DNA of 64,000 bases, from NCBI GenBank assembly GCA_036571765.1, contig BROE01000007.1, positions 15,933,002 to 15,997,001 on the forward strand, read 5' to 3'. The number at the start of each line of letters is the position of its first letter. Positions within the stretch are counted from its first letter, which is position 1. The position numbers and the translations under genes are program-made. Of this stretch, positions 11,822 to 22,207 are shown piece by piece. The stretch is from Plecoglossus altivelis. Lineage: Eukaryota; Chordata; Actinopteri; Osmeriformes; Plecoglossidae. The notes under the pieces were generated by a model that was given only the letters and a program-made list of their open reading frames with translations, searched no databases and was not told where the DNA came from.

Positions 11822-14650
11822 TACACCATGCTCAGGGCCATATCTATCTCTCCTCTTTCTCACTCGTGTGTGTGTGTGTGTGTGTGTTTGTGTGTAGAAC
11901 CTGTACGAGAGCATCAAGAATGAGCCCTTTAAGATTCCTGAGGATGATGGGAACGACCTCACACACACCTTCTTCAACCCTGACAGAGAGGGCTGGCTGC
12001 TCAAACTAGGTACGACCGTGTCCATGGCAACGGCCTTACTCTGGCTCCGCTGCCCTCTAGTGGACAAAAGGAAGAACTGTTTGTGTCAATGGTTAAAGGG
12101 TAGATTCATGTACAGAAACGTCAGTCTTGATGCAGTGTGGTGTGTTTACGTGTGTGTTGTTTTTCTCCTGGTTGACGTGCGTGGGCGTGTTCTGCAGGAG
12201 GTAAGCATCATTCTGCCCTGCCTGTTTCTTTTCACACGTCGCCCTCAAGTCGCCCGCTGTGCTTTGGCTAGTAGACATAGTTTGATCAAGCTCATTCACC
12301 TGACAGCTCAACCAACCATGAACCACAACCATGACCGGCCAATCAGCTTCAGAGCCAGTCTGCTTTGCAGCCTATCAGCTTGTCGGTCTCCGCTGCAAAT
12401 TTCAAACAACAGCCGCTGCCTGGCCTGCTAACATTAGTCGGCATTGTGGGCCTGTACTCCCCCCCCCCTCCCCCCCATACCTGCGCTGCCATTGGTTCAG
12501 TGCTGCCGGGCCTCGGTTCACCTGGGGAAGAGGGGAGAAGCAGGGAGCACATGGGGAGAGGGAGGAACATGGGGTGTAGAGAGGGTGGAGGAGTGGGTGA
12601 GTGGGAGGGAGGGGAGGGAGGAGGAGTGGAAGTGAGAGGGGGGTCGAGGAGAGGGAGGAACTTGGGGGGTGGAGAGGAGGGAGGAGCAGAGGGGTGGAGG
12701 AGCAAGGAGGTGAAGGAGGAGCAGGAGGAGAAAAGGAGAAGGGAAGAGGAGAAGAGAGGAAAGGGAGCATCAGAGGGGAAGAGGAGGAGCAGGGGTAGGA
12801 GGAGGAGGAGAGGTTCCAACTGTGCCGTGCTCTATCCCTCTGCCCATTAACCCCACCTCCTGAAAGGTCACGACCTCTACCTGTCGCTCGGTCCTCTGAC
12901 CCTGCCTCTGAGGAGGTCACAAGTCACAACCCCAGGTTGACCTCTGACCTTTGACCCTTCAGGAGGACGAGTGAAAACCTGGAAGAGACGTTGGTTCATC
13001 CTGACAGATAACTGCCTGTACTACTTTGAGTACACCACTGTGAGTTTGACTTTACCTTTAATAAGAAGGTGGTATTATTGATGAGCACTTGGACTGTACT
13101 GCTCAGTTTCCTTAAGCAGGGGTGGAGGAGAGGAGGGAGGAGCAGGAGGGGTGGAGAGGAGGGAGGAGCAGGGGTGGAGGAGAGGAGGGTTTCCAACTGT
13201 GCCGTGCTCTATCCCTCTGCCCATTAACCCCACCTCCTGAAAGGTCACGACCTCTACCTGTCGCTCGGTCCTCTGACCCTGCCTCTGAGGAGGTCACAAG
13301 TCACAACCCCAGGTTGACCTCTGACCTTTGACCCTTCAGGAGGACGAGTGAAAACCTGGAAGAGACGTTGGTTCATCCTGACAGATAACTGCCTGTACTA
13401 CTTTGAGTACACCACTGTGAGTTTGACTTTACCTTTAATAAGAAGGTGGTATTATTGATGAGCACTTGGACTGTACTGCTCAGTTTCCTTAAAATATTGG
13501 GGGGGGGGGGGGGGAGAGAATCCCCCAAAGTTTTGACAGGTTGTAAATATATTTTCAAAAAACTTTTGAATGGTTGAATAAGTGTTATTCTCTCATCTCT
13601 TTCTGTTACCTTTCCTTATTGTCTTTCTGACAGACTTCAAAACTGTCAGTACCAGTCATTATATTGTCAGATTTCATCACCTTTTCTCTTTCTCAGGACA
13701 AAGAGCCCAGAGGAATCATTCCTCTTGAAAATCTCAGCATCAGAGATGTGGAAGACTCCAAGAAGCCTGTAAGATCCTCTCTGCACCTCCTCCACCCCTC
13801 TCTGCACCTCCTCCACCCCTCTCTGCACCTCCCCCACCCCTCTCTGCGCCTCCTCTCTACACCTCCTCCACCCCTCTCCCTCCCTACACCTCCTCCACCC
13901 TTCTCTACATCTTTAACAACTTCCCCTACTCCTACTAGACTACTTCCCAGAGCCCTGCCTCCTCCACCTCCTCCTCCTCCAGCAGAGTCCCACCCCTGGT
14001 GATCTCCTCGTCTCTCTCTCCGTCTTCCCAGAACTGTTTTGAGCTCTACATCCCCGACCACAGAGACCAAGTGATCAAAGCATGCAAGACGGAGGCAGAC
14101 GGCCGCGTTGTCGAGGGCAACCACACCTTCTACAGGATCTCCGCCCCCAGCGTGGAGGAGAAGGAGGAGTGGATCAATAACATCAAGTGAGGCACGGTCC
14201 TGGTTGAAGCCTGGACAGGAAGTGACATCACGCAAGAACAGTTACTCATTTAACAGTCACTGAAAAAGCACCAGAACCTTTAGTTAGACACATCCAAGCA
14301 CCGTACGGTGGCCAACTGCCAGCACACTGACTAAACATGCAATCTTCAAAAACTAATAATCACTGAATTTGTCATAAAAATGTATTCAGGGACATCAAAG
14401 TGTTACGTAATATGATTGTGTTGTCATTAATCCACTTATAGGCAACAAAATATGCAAAGGCTCATGGGTAATCAAGATGTCTCATGTGTTGACCTGACCC
14501 TGGGTTGTAATGCTGCTCTTCATGTGTAATCTCTGACCTGGTGAATCTCTCTGTTCTTCCCCATTACCCAGAGCTGCCATAAGCAAAGACCCCTTCTATG
14601 AGATGCTGGCTGCCCGGAAGAAGAAGGTCTCTTCCCTGAAAGGGCTGTAG
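4491..14650 (+). CDS. cyth1: cytohesin-1 (ARF guanine-nucleotide exchange factor), full gene span
   Basis: Cytohesin-1 loads GTP onto ARF1/ARF6 at phosphoinositide-rich membranes. Coding exons: 4491-4518, 7405-7463, 9711-9775, 9993-10059, 10239-10357, 11040-11120, 11301-11413, 11619-11767, 11898-12009, optional 12198-12200, 12963-13039 (or its copy 13340-13416), 13697-13768, 14032-14186, 14572-14650. Every junction has GT-AG ends and matching phase. They sum to 1176 nt (391 residues; 392 with the microexon), against about 397 in human. The order is N-terminal coiled coil, Sec7 domain, PH domain, polybasic tail. The small deficit falls at the start of exon 2, where a family segment before the first heptads is not found. 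Two exons are duplicated (see separate entries). Sec7 and PH residues match CYTH1 better than my recollection of CYTH2, and dnah17/pgs1 linkage supports CYTH1. Confidence 0.95.
5067..5112. repeat. (TG)n microsatellite in cyth1 intron 1
   Basis: An uninterrupted dinucleotide run of about 45 bases. The rest of 4519-5730 is unique intronic sequence, apart from a GA-rich stretch at 5495-5573. I see no gene in it. Confidence 0.9.
5731..6153 (+). other. open frame with acidic tail, exon-like, unproven
   Basis: A frame without a start Met stays open for about 140 codons. It begins in (GGA/GAA)n purine repeats (5800-5965, Gly/Glu-rich), continues through a more complex stretch reading [20 protein letters not shown] and a (GAT)9 run encoding nine Asp, and ends at TGA 6151. 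The minus strand is also open, and the purine repeats lack stops in any frame, so the openness is weak evidence. I recognise no family. It may be only repeat DNA inside cyth1 intron 1. Confidence 0.2.
6095..6255. repeat. VNTR with GATTCAAAC core, cyth1 intron 1
   Basis: Three to four imperfect copies of a roughly 50-bp unit built from GAAGATTCAAATACGCTGAA and GATTCAAACACCTGGATGAG. Confidence 0.8.
6400..6475. repeat. (GGGTGTGT)n tract
   Basis: G/T-rich simple repeat in cyth1 intron 1. The stretch 6476-6783 after it is unique and holds no recognised exon. It ends at a single N (6784) that marks an unresolved base or join. Confidence 0.8.
6785..7404 (+). repeat. tandem array of splice-acceptor-like units before cyth1 exon 2
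   Basis: Roughly 30 imperfect units of TGTGTTTCTGTCTCTCAGCA, preceded by a few units of TGTGTGTGTCTGACCAGCAG. Each unit carries a pyrimidine tract followed by CAG, so each looks like a 3' splice site. The last unit ends in TGTCTCTCAG, directly abutting the recognised start of exon 2. The 5' part of exon 2 expected from other cytohesins is absent, so the array may have displaced or collapsed it. Confidence 0.85.
7405..7463 (+). CDS. cyth1: cyth1 exon 2, N-terminal coiled coil
   Basis: Encodes (E)[19 protein letters not shown], the signature start of the cytohesin coiled coil, which mediates dimerisation and adaptor binding. Acceptor CTCTCAG, donor GTACAC, phase 1 to phase 0. Family members carry about nine further residues before this point (a VPSDL-like segment). 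They are not visible upstream because the acceptor-like repeat array starts immediately. Confidence 0.9.
7464..7640 (+). repeat. (CA)n array with two copies of the exon 2 end and donor
   Basis: The 3' end of exon 2 plus its donor (CTGCTGCAGGACATCCAG|GT) recurs inside the following intron. There is a decayed copy at 7501-7519 and a perfect copy at 7554-7571 with donor GTACAC at 7572. Using the second donor would add exactly 108 nt (36 codons, no stop). Confidence 0.85.
7641..8599. other. cyth1 intron 2, low-complexity
   Basis: Contains TC-rich runs (7758-7815, 8320-8408), a purine patch (7920-7975) and a short CA run (8237-8262). No exon or RNA gene seen. GGGATTCAAACCCACCACC at about 8538-8556 resembles the reverse complement of a tRNA B box and may be a SINE scrap. 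Confidence 0.6.
9125..9192 (+). pseudogene. cyth1: extra copy of cyth1 exon 3
   Basis: Encodes the same [20 protein letters not shown] stretch as the copy at 9711-9775, with an in-frame TCG insertion just before the donor (SR instead of R). Its acceptor region lacks a good pyrimidine tract. It could be a second real exon, but the near-identity of long flanking DNA makes a recent or artefactual duplication more likely. If both copies were spliced in, the coiled coil would lengthen and the frame would shift. Confidence 0.75.
9711..9775 (+). CDS. cyth1: cyth1 exon 3, coiled coil
   Basis: 65 nt, phase 0 to phase 2. Continues the N-terminal coiled coil ([20 protein letters not shown]). It has a long C-rich acceptor tract (9681-9710) and donor GTGTGT. 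This copy joins in phase to exon 4 (AG|G AAA), giving the family sequence [10 protein letters not shown]. Confidence 0.92.
9993..11767 (+). CDS. cyth1: cyth1 exons 4-8, Sec7 catalytic domain
   Basis: Exons 9993-10059, 10239-10357, 11040-11120, 11301-11413 and 11619-11767 encode the linker [19 protein letters not shown] and the whole Sec7 domain. The catalytic motif [12 protein letters not shown] is intact. Its glutamate (codon at 11332-11334) is the finger that expels GDP from ARF. The second conserved helix motif, [14 protein letters not shown], is present in 11619-11767. The introns hold TG microsatellites (9894-9990, 11414-11478), a roughly 45-bp unit repeated three times (10065-10215), a long purine tract (10550-10975) and TC runs (11125-11272). 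All junctions are GT-AG and in phase. Confidence 0.96.
11898..12009 (+). CDS. cyth1: cyth1 exon 9, Sec7-PH linker and PH start
   Basis: Encodes [20 protein letters not shown] through the start of the PH domain (GWLLKLG). The first part is the autoinhibitory Sec7-PH linker of cytohesins. It ends in phase 1 after CTA G, the exact site where the diglycine/triglycine microexon inserts. Confidence 0.95.
12198..12200 (+). CDS. cyth1: cyth1 3-nt microexon GAG (2G/3G switch)
   Basis: Three bases, GAG, lie between a good acceptor (GTGTTCTGCAG, with upstream pyrimidines at about 12150-12170) and a strong donor (GTAAGC). They sit in the intron between the two PH exons. Splicing it in changes KLGGRV to KLGGGRV. 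Cytohesins are known to have this triglycine form, which lowers the selectivity of the PH domain for PI(3,4,5)P3 over PI(4,5)P2. Position, phase and sequence match that known microexon. Confidence 0.8.
12515..12810. repeat. purine-rich GGAGGA tract in cyth1 intron
   Basis: Imperfect GGAG/GAGGAGCAGG repeats. They seed the duplicated block that follows. The open frames through it are compositional. Confidence 0.85.
12963..13039 (+). CDS. cyth1: cyth1 PH-domain exon, copy 1
   Basis: Encodes (G)[16 protein letters not shown] through YYFEYTT, containing the basic K..R.WKRRWF residues that bind the phosphoinositide headgroup. 77 nt, phase 1 to 0. Only one of this copy and 13340-13416 can be used, because including both would shift the frame. 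Confidence 0.9.
13340..13416 (+). CDS. cyth1: cyth1 PH-domain exon, copy 2
   Basis: Base-for-base repeat of the exon at 12963-13039 with the same acceptor (CCCTTCAG) and donor (GTGAGT). It is either a very young tandem duplication or an assembly duplicate. Confidence 0.85.
13697..14186 (+). CDS. cyth1: cyth1 PH-domain exons (second half)
   Basis: Exons 13697-13768 ([20 protein letters not shown]) and 14032-14186 ([20 protein letters not shown] through EEWINNIK) complete the PH domain. The intron 13769-14031 holds a roughly 20-bp repeat (CCTCTCTGCACCTCCTCCAC). Confidence 0.96.
14572..14650 (+). CDS. cyth1: cyth1 last exon, polybasic tail and stop
   Basis: Encodes [20 protein letters not shown] followed by SLKGL and TAG at 14648-14650. 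The lysine-rich tail is the cytohesin polybasic region that aids membrane binding and autoinhibition. Human CYTH1 ends VSSTKRH, so the last residues differ, as is usual. Confidence 0.95.
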
Positions 14651-15785
14651 GCGAGGCCCTGGCTTCAGGGCTGAACAGGCCTCACCCACCAAGTCAGCCT
14701 TCAGAACATGGACCTGCTGTTTTAGGGACCTGGGGGGGGCGAAGGGAGGAGGGACTGAAACACCATGAAGGGTTCTGATCCGGACGTAGTTTGAAGGAAG
14801 CTTACAAGGTGGTATCTTCTCCAATAGCACCATCTTGTTCTCCATCTTGTTAGTTCCACTGTTACTCCTCCACCTTCTCAGAGGAAGATACCTTCACTAC
14901 TCTCAGTTGAACACAACAGAAGCACACGCGTTTGAACTGAGGGGAGACTATACCATTTTCCTTCAATGATTGTTCTATGATGTAGATACCATATGATTAT
15001 GGAACTATTTTTACACAAACTCCATGTTCTCATTTAACTCGCCGTTACTAGACTCTTAGAAAGATGTCCTTTCTAAATCCGTTCCTTTTAACCCAGTTAT
15101 TCACTTCATACATTTATTATCACAGATACACATTTATAGACAGTTGTTAGTTTCCTCTAATAGACATTTGAGGGAACTAGATATGAAGGAAGGAAGGTCA
15201 GAGGGTGTTGATTTAGTTAAATAGTCGTTATTTTGAAACCAGTGACATTATTTTACTGAGAGTGTATACAGTCACAATGTGACCTTTCTTTCCAGGAAGA
15301 AAATCAACAGGTATTATTCTAGAACGTCTGAAGTTACTGCGCTGATAAACAGGAGTGACTTAGAAGTGGATAACAAGGTGGTATTTATACCAAGGGCAAT
15401 TTCAACATAGCAGCTGTCTTGAACTTTTTCATACATTCTTTTCCCCCCCCAATGTTAACAGCCGTCCAACTCTGTCCACCATTTTCAGTGACTTTCTTTC
15501 TATGTTTTCTTTATCCTTAGTTTTGAGATACATTTCGTGTGAATGGTATGTTAATAATGGCCATATATATGCCCATGTGTTAAGTTATTTTGTTCCAATG
15601 CACTGATATCATGAATTCAGGTCAAACTTGATGCTGAAATGGCATTTATCATGACTGCGTATAATTTATTTGAAACTTTTGATTTATTTTGACTTTCTAG
15701 TCCACAAAGTATTGATAAGACTGCCATGTTTATATGTTTGTTCATTTCATAGTATTAAATATACACGTGAGCTTGCTTAAATAAG
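14651..15785 (+). other. cyth1: cyth1 3' UTR (probable)
   Basis: AT-rich, repeat-poor sequence with no open frame follows the stop codon, unlike the repeat-dense introns. An ATTAAA poly(A)-type hexamer lies at 15754-15759. The extent is inferred from composition and this signal. Confidence 0.55.
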
Positions 15786-16051
15786 AATATACTTGTGTGA
15801 ATGTGTTGTGATCATTAGGCGCAAGCCTACATGATCCCACGCGGATCTGTGCTCCATCAGCTCGAGCGGAGATGTGACCGTTAGCGAGCTCGCGGCGCTC
15901 TGGCGGGTATTCTGACAGCTCGAGGGTTTGACTTTTGAATTTGATTTTGAACGTTTTTCAGTTGATGATAAAAGATCGTAGAAATATTAACTAAACTAGC
16001 CGGCAGCGACATAAATTACGAAAAGTTAGCCGACTGATATATTCATTTAAT

Positions 16052-18157
16052 ATGGAGGGTGATGACAAGAGAATCGAGTTTTTACAAGATGTTACTTTAA
16101 AGGCGTTTAAACTAAAGGCAGACAAATGGCAGAAGTTCATTGCTGGCGAAGATAACAGAACAATTATTGCTAGTTTTTTTGACAAAGCGGATTTCCTCAG
16201 CCTAGTTATTTCTCTAAATGCTGCCTCCCAACTGGTTTCCAGCCTTTCATTCCCTCAAACTATCAAAACGAAAGCTGTTTATTTTACCAAAAGGGATCAA
16301 GGGGTTGTAACAAAAGACAATATTAAACAATTATTCATTGGAGACGTCTCACATTCACCCGTGGATGTTGTCATTGGTGTGACAGAGGAGGTAAGTTGCT
16401 CATTTAAACAGTCTGTTATAACAGTCCTCCTGTAATGTGAAAAGAAACGAAAAGCTAGTCCATATAGGTAACCCTTTCTAACTGCACTACGGTATACTGA
16501 GAATGATTAGTAGCTCATTGTACAGGACTTCGCTAGTATTAGAAAGCAAATCAAATGTTACTTTGTGTGTCTGCAGATTATTTACTCCTTACATACAAAT
16601 AAAGACAACACGCAGCGCTGGCCGAAAGTAGTCTCGGACGACGTGTCTCGTCATGTGCACAAACTGAAGAATGAGGTGTTTGTGGTTGGAGGTCAAGTCA
16701 AAGGCAGGACGTTTCTGCCGTTACCGGAAAATTCCGACGCTCTTGGAGACTCGGAAAACCGGTATCCATCACCGACACCGCTTACCCCCTTCAGCGACTT
16801 GACACGGATCACTTTCCCTGAATATACATTGACAAAAGAAAACCGTTTTTCATTGCAGGCCCTTCCGCCCAATTGACAGCAAGTTGATGCACGCGTTTGA
16901 AACCGTAATAATAGACTGGACTCACCAAGTGACTGACGTTTTAAATAAAGACTCGGCACAACCAATATTGGACAAACAGAAACCTCTGCCCAAAGTGGAG
17001 TTTGATTTCTGGAACAACAGACTGATGAATCTCGAGTGTATCAACGTCCAGGTACATCCTGTTTAACTGTGTGAATGTTTGAGATGAGTGAGCGTGACCT
17101 TCCGGTGTGACGGGAGCGTAGCTGTCCATGGTGCTGAGTTTGATCCGTCTGTGCGCTGCTGTGGGAAGCGACACCTGAATATCCATGTGAACCTTTTTCA
17201 GTTGATGAATCCAAAAGTGCGCAAAATAGCAGAGATAGTTGAAACAGCGGCAAGCACCTACTGGCCGGCTTTAAGAAGCATTTACAAGGACGTTAAAGAG
17301 GGTAAGATTACAGTGTTTTTTCTCCGTTCTCTCACGCTAAATGTGATGGATTTGAAGTGATTGATTCCGTCATTACAGGACTGATAGAGGCTCAGAATAT
17401 CATGCTGTACCTGAAGCCTTTACAGAAGATTCTGGATGACATTGAACAGTTGGAATTCTCACAGGTGAGAACAGGTGCATTTCGGTTTGCCACTTTCAAT
17501 GTGTGATCCCGTTTCACCACCAACGTTCCCACCCCTCATGTTGTGTTTCCAGGTGAAAGCCTTTATAAAGCCCATGATGCACACTGTGTGCCTGGCCTGG
17601 GCCAGCTCAGAATACTACAGGAACCCTGCCAGGATCATCGTCATCCTGCAGGAGATATGCAACCTGCTCATTGAAATGGTCGGTAGTCAAATACCTGCCT
17701 GGTCGTTGTTTCATCAAAGCTTGTGAACTCATCCTTGATTTAGAATTTTTCAGTTAATTCAGTTTTGTTTTTTTATTACTACTTCATTATGTTTGTGTCA
17801 GTTTTCTTCTTTGCCTCTCTCTCTCTTTCCCTCTCTCTCTGTCTCTCTCTGTCTCCTCTCTCTCTCTTTCCCTCCCTATCTCTCTCTCTCTCTTTTCTCT
17901 CTCTCTCTTTCCATCTATCTCTCTGTCTCTCTCTCTCTGTCACTCTCTTTCCCTCTCTCTCTCTCTGTCTCTCTTTTCTCTCTCTCTCTTTCTTTTGCGT
18001 GCAGACAAGGAACTTCCTGGGTCCAGAAGACATCATGAAGGGTCTCCAAGGAGAGATAGATGAGATTCTGACCAACATCAGAATGAGCATCGATGCCCTG
18101 GTGTCCTTTAGGGACACTTATGATGAGTGCAAATGCAACATGGACACATACTTCAAA
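16052..18157 (+). CDS. dnah17: dnah17 exons 1-7, N-terminal stem
   Basis: Exons 16052-16390, 16577-16761, 16859-17051, 17202-17301, 17379-17464, 17553-17678, 18005-18157. They encode the start of the DHC_N1 stem, including the dynein-typical VSDDVSRHVHKLKNEVFVVG and YWPALRSIYKDVKEG. The stem dimerises heavy chains and binds intermediate chains. All junctions are in phase. The start codon at 16052 follows an AT-rich leader (15790-16051) with no clear TATA box or RFX X-box. Intron 17679-18004 is a TC-rich repeat. Confidence 0.95.
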
Positions 18158-21100
18158 GTCAGTCAATACATACATGACAACACACATCAGCCCACATTGT
18201 TACGTTCTATTCATTGACCAGATGTTTTCATCCAGTTAAAGAGCAGATTAGTGTGAGTTTAAACATGACTTTGGTGGGTAGTAGAAGAAGTTTTATTTAT
18301 ATCGCGCCTTTCCATCGCTCAAGGTCACTTCAGTGTTCAATGTGGTAGAGGCTAGGGGTGGGGGTGAAGTGTGGGACAGTGTCGTGGTACTATACGCAGA
18401 TATTACCTCGCCTCCCAAAGCTCTCTTGTGAATCCACCATTCTGTGATCTGTCTGTGGCTTGGTGGCTGTGCGGTACAGTACCTGGCTGCTGTATACTGG
18501 AGTCTACTCTCTTACCTGTTATCATATGCTGTAGTTTGTTGCGTGTTCTTGTTCAGTGGCGCTCGCGGTGGTTGTGCCTGCGCGAGGTGAGTGGGAAGCG
18601 AGCCTGGGAGGGGATGTTGTGGTGTGTATTCGCCCGTGTACCTGGGTCTTCACCGAAACTTAGATTGCCTTCCTGCTGCGTTGTCGTGTCTATAGTGTGA
18701 CGGCTTCCTGTCTTCTTGTGCTGTCTGTCTCTTCTCCTGTCTGTCTCTCTGTCTGGTCTCTCTCTAGTCTGCTCTTCGTTCTTTCGTCTCTCTTCGTATC
18801 TACTCTCTCTGCTCGCTTGTGGCTAGTCTTCTCTCTGTCCTCTACGTCTCTCTGTCCTCGGTTGCTTCGCTGTCTCGTGCTCTCCGTTCTCGGTTCTTCT
18901 TCTCTCGTCATCTCTCTGCTCGTCTCTCACGCCATACGATCTTTGCTGCGTGGCCATGGCGGTGATTCTTGCACCTCACTAAGCGTAACAGATCATACTG
19001 GTTCCATCGTGATCGTACCCTCGATCGACTCTCGGTGAATGGATCCTGATCTCTGCCGCGCTCGATTTCGTCCCATTGGGTTCCGGTCCTTAACACAGGA
19101 TCAGCGTTGTACCCTGGGTTCGAGCAAATTCGCTTCCCTGGTCTAATCGGTGGACGCATCTCAGCTGTGTTTGTAGCTGGTAGGAGACAGCTGGGGGTGG
19201 GTACGATCCATGGGTGTCCTCTCAGGCTGCTAGATTTCGTCGGCGCTGGGAGCTCTGAGTCGGCACTTGGTTCCCTATGTGGGGACCTATTGGTCTTACA
19301 GCCACTACCAGCGTGTCGGAACTGTATCAACAATGTTTGCAGAGTGCAAATACGATGCCTTAGACACAGACAACAAAGTAAGGAACAGCCACTCTAATAC
19401 AGTCTGTTCATTTTCCTCAACCTCTAAAACCCCCAGGTGTGTTTTTACCACAGTGCTTCCTTCTGTACCTCAGATGTTCGATGAGAACTTCCAGCAGTTC
19501 CAGGAGCAGATCGTAGACTTTGAGCGGCGCCTGGGGACCATCCTCTGCCAGGCGTTTGATGACTGTCCCTCCACAGAGTCTGCTGTTAAGGTGAGACCCT
19601 GAAGCCCTAGGGCTTCAACAGGCCACACAGTCAACCACTGGAATAGATGGAGGGGAAGGTGGGGGGGATCACAAACAAGAGCTTATTGAGTTGTACCTCA
19701 ATTCCTCTATTCTGCAGTTGAACACACTTTGCACCAAAAAAAGAAAAATTAATACAAAAATCTTAAACATGCATTCGCTGTATTTCAGATACTGGATATG
19801 TTTGACTTCATCTTGGAGAGACCCCAGATCCAGTCCCAGATGTCCTGTAAGTACAAGGAGCTGGTGGAGATGTTCAGCTGCGACCTGGACAGAACCAAGC
19901 TGGTGTACGACGCCCAGCTGGCAGCCACGGAGCTGGGGAGAGGAACTCCGCCCATCGCCAAGAACATGCCTCTGATCGCAGGCCAGCTCAAATGGGCCCA
20001 GGAGCTGCGAGCGCGTATTGAGATGCCCATGAAGAGCTTCAAGGCCCTACGACACCCGTATGTTACCGGCTGTCACCTAACACTGAATACATTAACACAC
20101 AGTTTTATACAATGATGACACCTAGCATGTTGGCCATCAAATGGCTCCTTTACAACTTTCATCCAAGGCATGGTTCAGGGAGATTTGAACCTGTGAGCTC
20201 TGGATGTGCAGTGAAAGGCTGTAACTGTGAGCTGCGCTCCTTCTGTGTGTGGAGTTCAGATGCATGGGGACAGATGAGGCCAAGCTGGTGTTCCAGAAGC
20301 ACGAGGAGATGCTGCAGTTGCTGTGGAAGTACTGTGACCACGTGTTCCACCAGTGGACCTCCAAGGTGGACAAAGACTGCCAGTTCAACCTGGACCAGCC
20401 GCTGCTTCTGCGGGACCCTCACACTGCCATCCTGAGTGTCAACTTCAACAAGCAGGTCTGCAGCCCTCCCTCTGCCCCTGCCCGTGCCCCTGCTCCTGCC
20501 CCTGCTCCTGCCCGTGCCCCTGCCCCTGCCCCTGCCCGTGCTCCTGCTCCTGCTCGTGCTCCTGCCCCTGCACATAAACAATGTCCAATAACTTCAGCAA
20601 ATGGACAACCATCCCAGAACATCCCCTGTCCTTAGTACAACAAGCTGGTTTCTCTCTCTCTCTCCCTTCTGCTCTCTTTTTATACTCATTTCTCTCTTTC
20701 TCCTTGTTTCCTCCCCGGCCTCCCGTCCCTCCCCTCCTTCTCCAGCTGGTGGCAGTGTTGCGAGAGGTGAAGTATCTGACCATGCAGAGCCAGGATGAGA
20801 TTCCAGCCAGTGCTGCTACAGTGTTCTCTCAGAACGAGACCTTCAGGAGATATGTGGGCTCCCTGGACCTCATAGTGTCCTGGTACAACCAGGTACAGGA
20901 CCACAAGCTGAACATGTCAGCCTTGGTTTGGAAAAGTGTTCCTGGGAATTCCTCCCTGACATGATAGAGACCCGGAATTTGCTGTCAATGTGCTGGGAAT
21001 TCCCACTATACATTAATGTAAAAGTTATTATAATCCAACAATCAATACACACCTTTCCAGCGTCCGTCTGTCTGTCTCATAATTCTCCTGTACATAAGTA

Positions 21101-22176
21101 AGTTGTCAGCAGCAGTAAGTGAACATGCAGCCTGATCATGGATCATGTCCTCCCAGATCCTGGCCACCGTCCTGCCGGTGGAGCGTCCCCTCATCCGACA
21201 GGAGCTGAAAGGCCATCGACCAGAAGCTACCCAGGCTGAGCACGCTGAGGGTGAACAGTGAAGTTTACTGCCAAGCTGGTTCGTCTCGAGAGGGCACACA
21301 ATGTTGTGTTCAGGAGCTCAGCAGTCTCAGAGTTTTCAACATCTCAAGTTTCAGAGGTTTCAGAGAGCTCAGACAGTTCAGATGTTTCAGAGGTCTTCGA
21401 GGAGTTTTAGACAGGGTGTTTCGAATATCGTCACGGCTCTGTTGGATAGTCAGTGTGAGTTGGGGTTTGTGATTTGTGGCTTTCTTAATCGCGCTTTCGC
21501 AAACCTGATACTCATCACAGAAACCTGATTGGTTGTAACACTTAGAGATCCAGCAACTGTGTGTGCGTGTGAGAGTAGTTACCTAAACCTAACATGACCC
21601 TGGCCCTAACCTGACCCAACACTGACCCTGACCCTTGCCCTAACACTGACCCTTGCCCTAACCTGAACCCTAACACTAACCCTAACCCTAACACTGACCC
21701 TTGCCCTAACCTGAACCCTAACACTGACCCTAACACTGACCCTTGCCCTAACCTGAACCCTAACACTAACCCTAACCCTAACCCACGCCCTCTCCAACCT
21801 AACCCTAACACTGACTCCTAACATCTGACCTGTGCCCTAACTGAACCTAACACTACCCTAACACTGGACCTTTGCCCTAACCTTAACCCTAACACTGTCC
21901 CTGACCCCTAGCCCAACCTGTCTGATCTGACAGGTGTGAAGGTGAAATTGCGTGCGGTGGGAGAACATCCAGCAGATGAGAGACACTCTTCAGGACTTCC
22001 ACAGCAGGATCAACCAGGCCAAGGCCAACGTGGAGACCATGAATCACATCATGGAGGTGACCAGTGGCACACGACATGCTGATAACCAAAGCAAATGATG
22101 CAAATGATGCTAGCGAGTCAACACTGCTCAAACCACAAAGCATTCTCTCTCTCTCACTCCCTTCTCCTTCTGCTCG

Positions 22177-22207
<31 letters not shown>

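Larger units (their letters stand above)
12806..13490 (+). repeat. tandem duplication of about 377 bp containing a cyth1 PH exon
   Basis: 12806-13114 and about 13185-13490 are essentially identical, from TTCCAACTGTGCCGTGCTCT through the exon and about 70 bp of the downstream intron. A GGAGGAGCAGGGGTGG purine linker lies between the copies. Copy 2 then runs into unique sequence and a 14-base G run (13500-13513). Confidence 0.92.

Noticed and set aside
15790..16051. RFX X-box upstream of the dnah17 start codon
   Set aside because: GTGACCGTTAGC near 15872 was considered, but the second half-site does not fit; no convincing X-box seen.
21590..21905. A true telomere or chromosome end
   Set aside because: The repeat is degenerate, short, inside an intron, and flanked by exons of the same gene.
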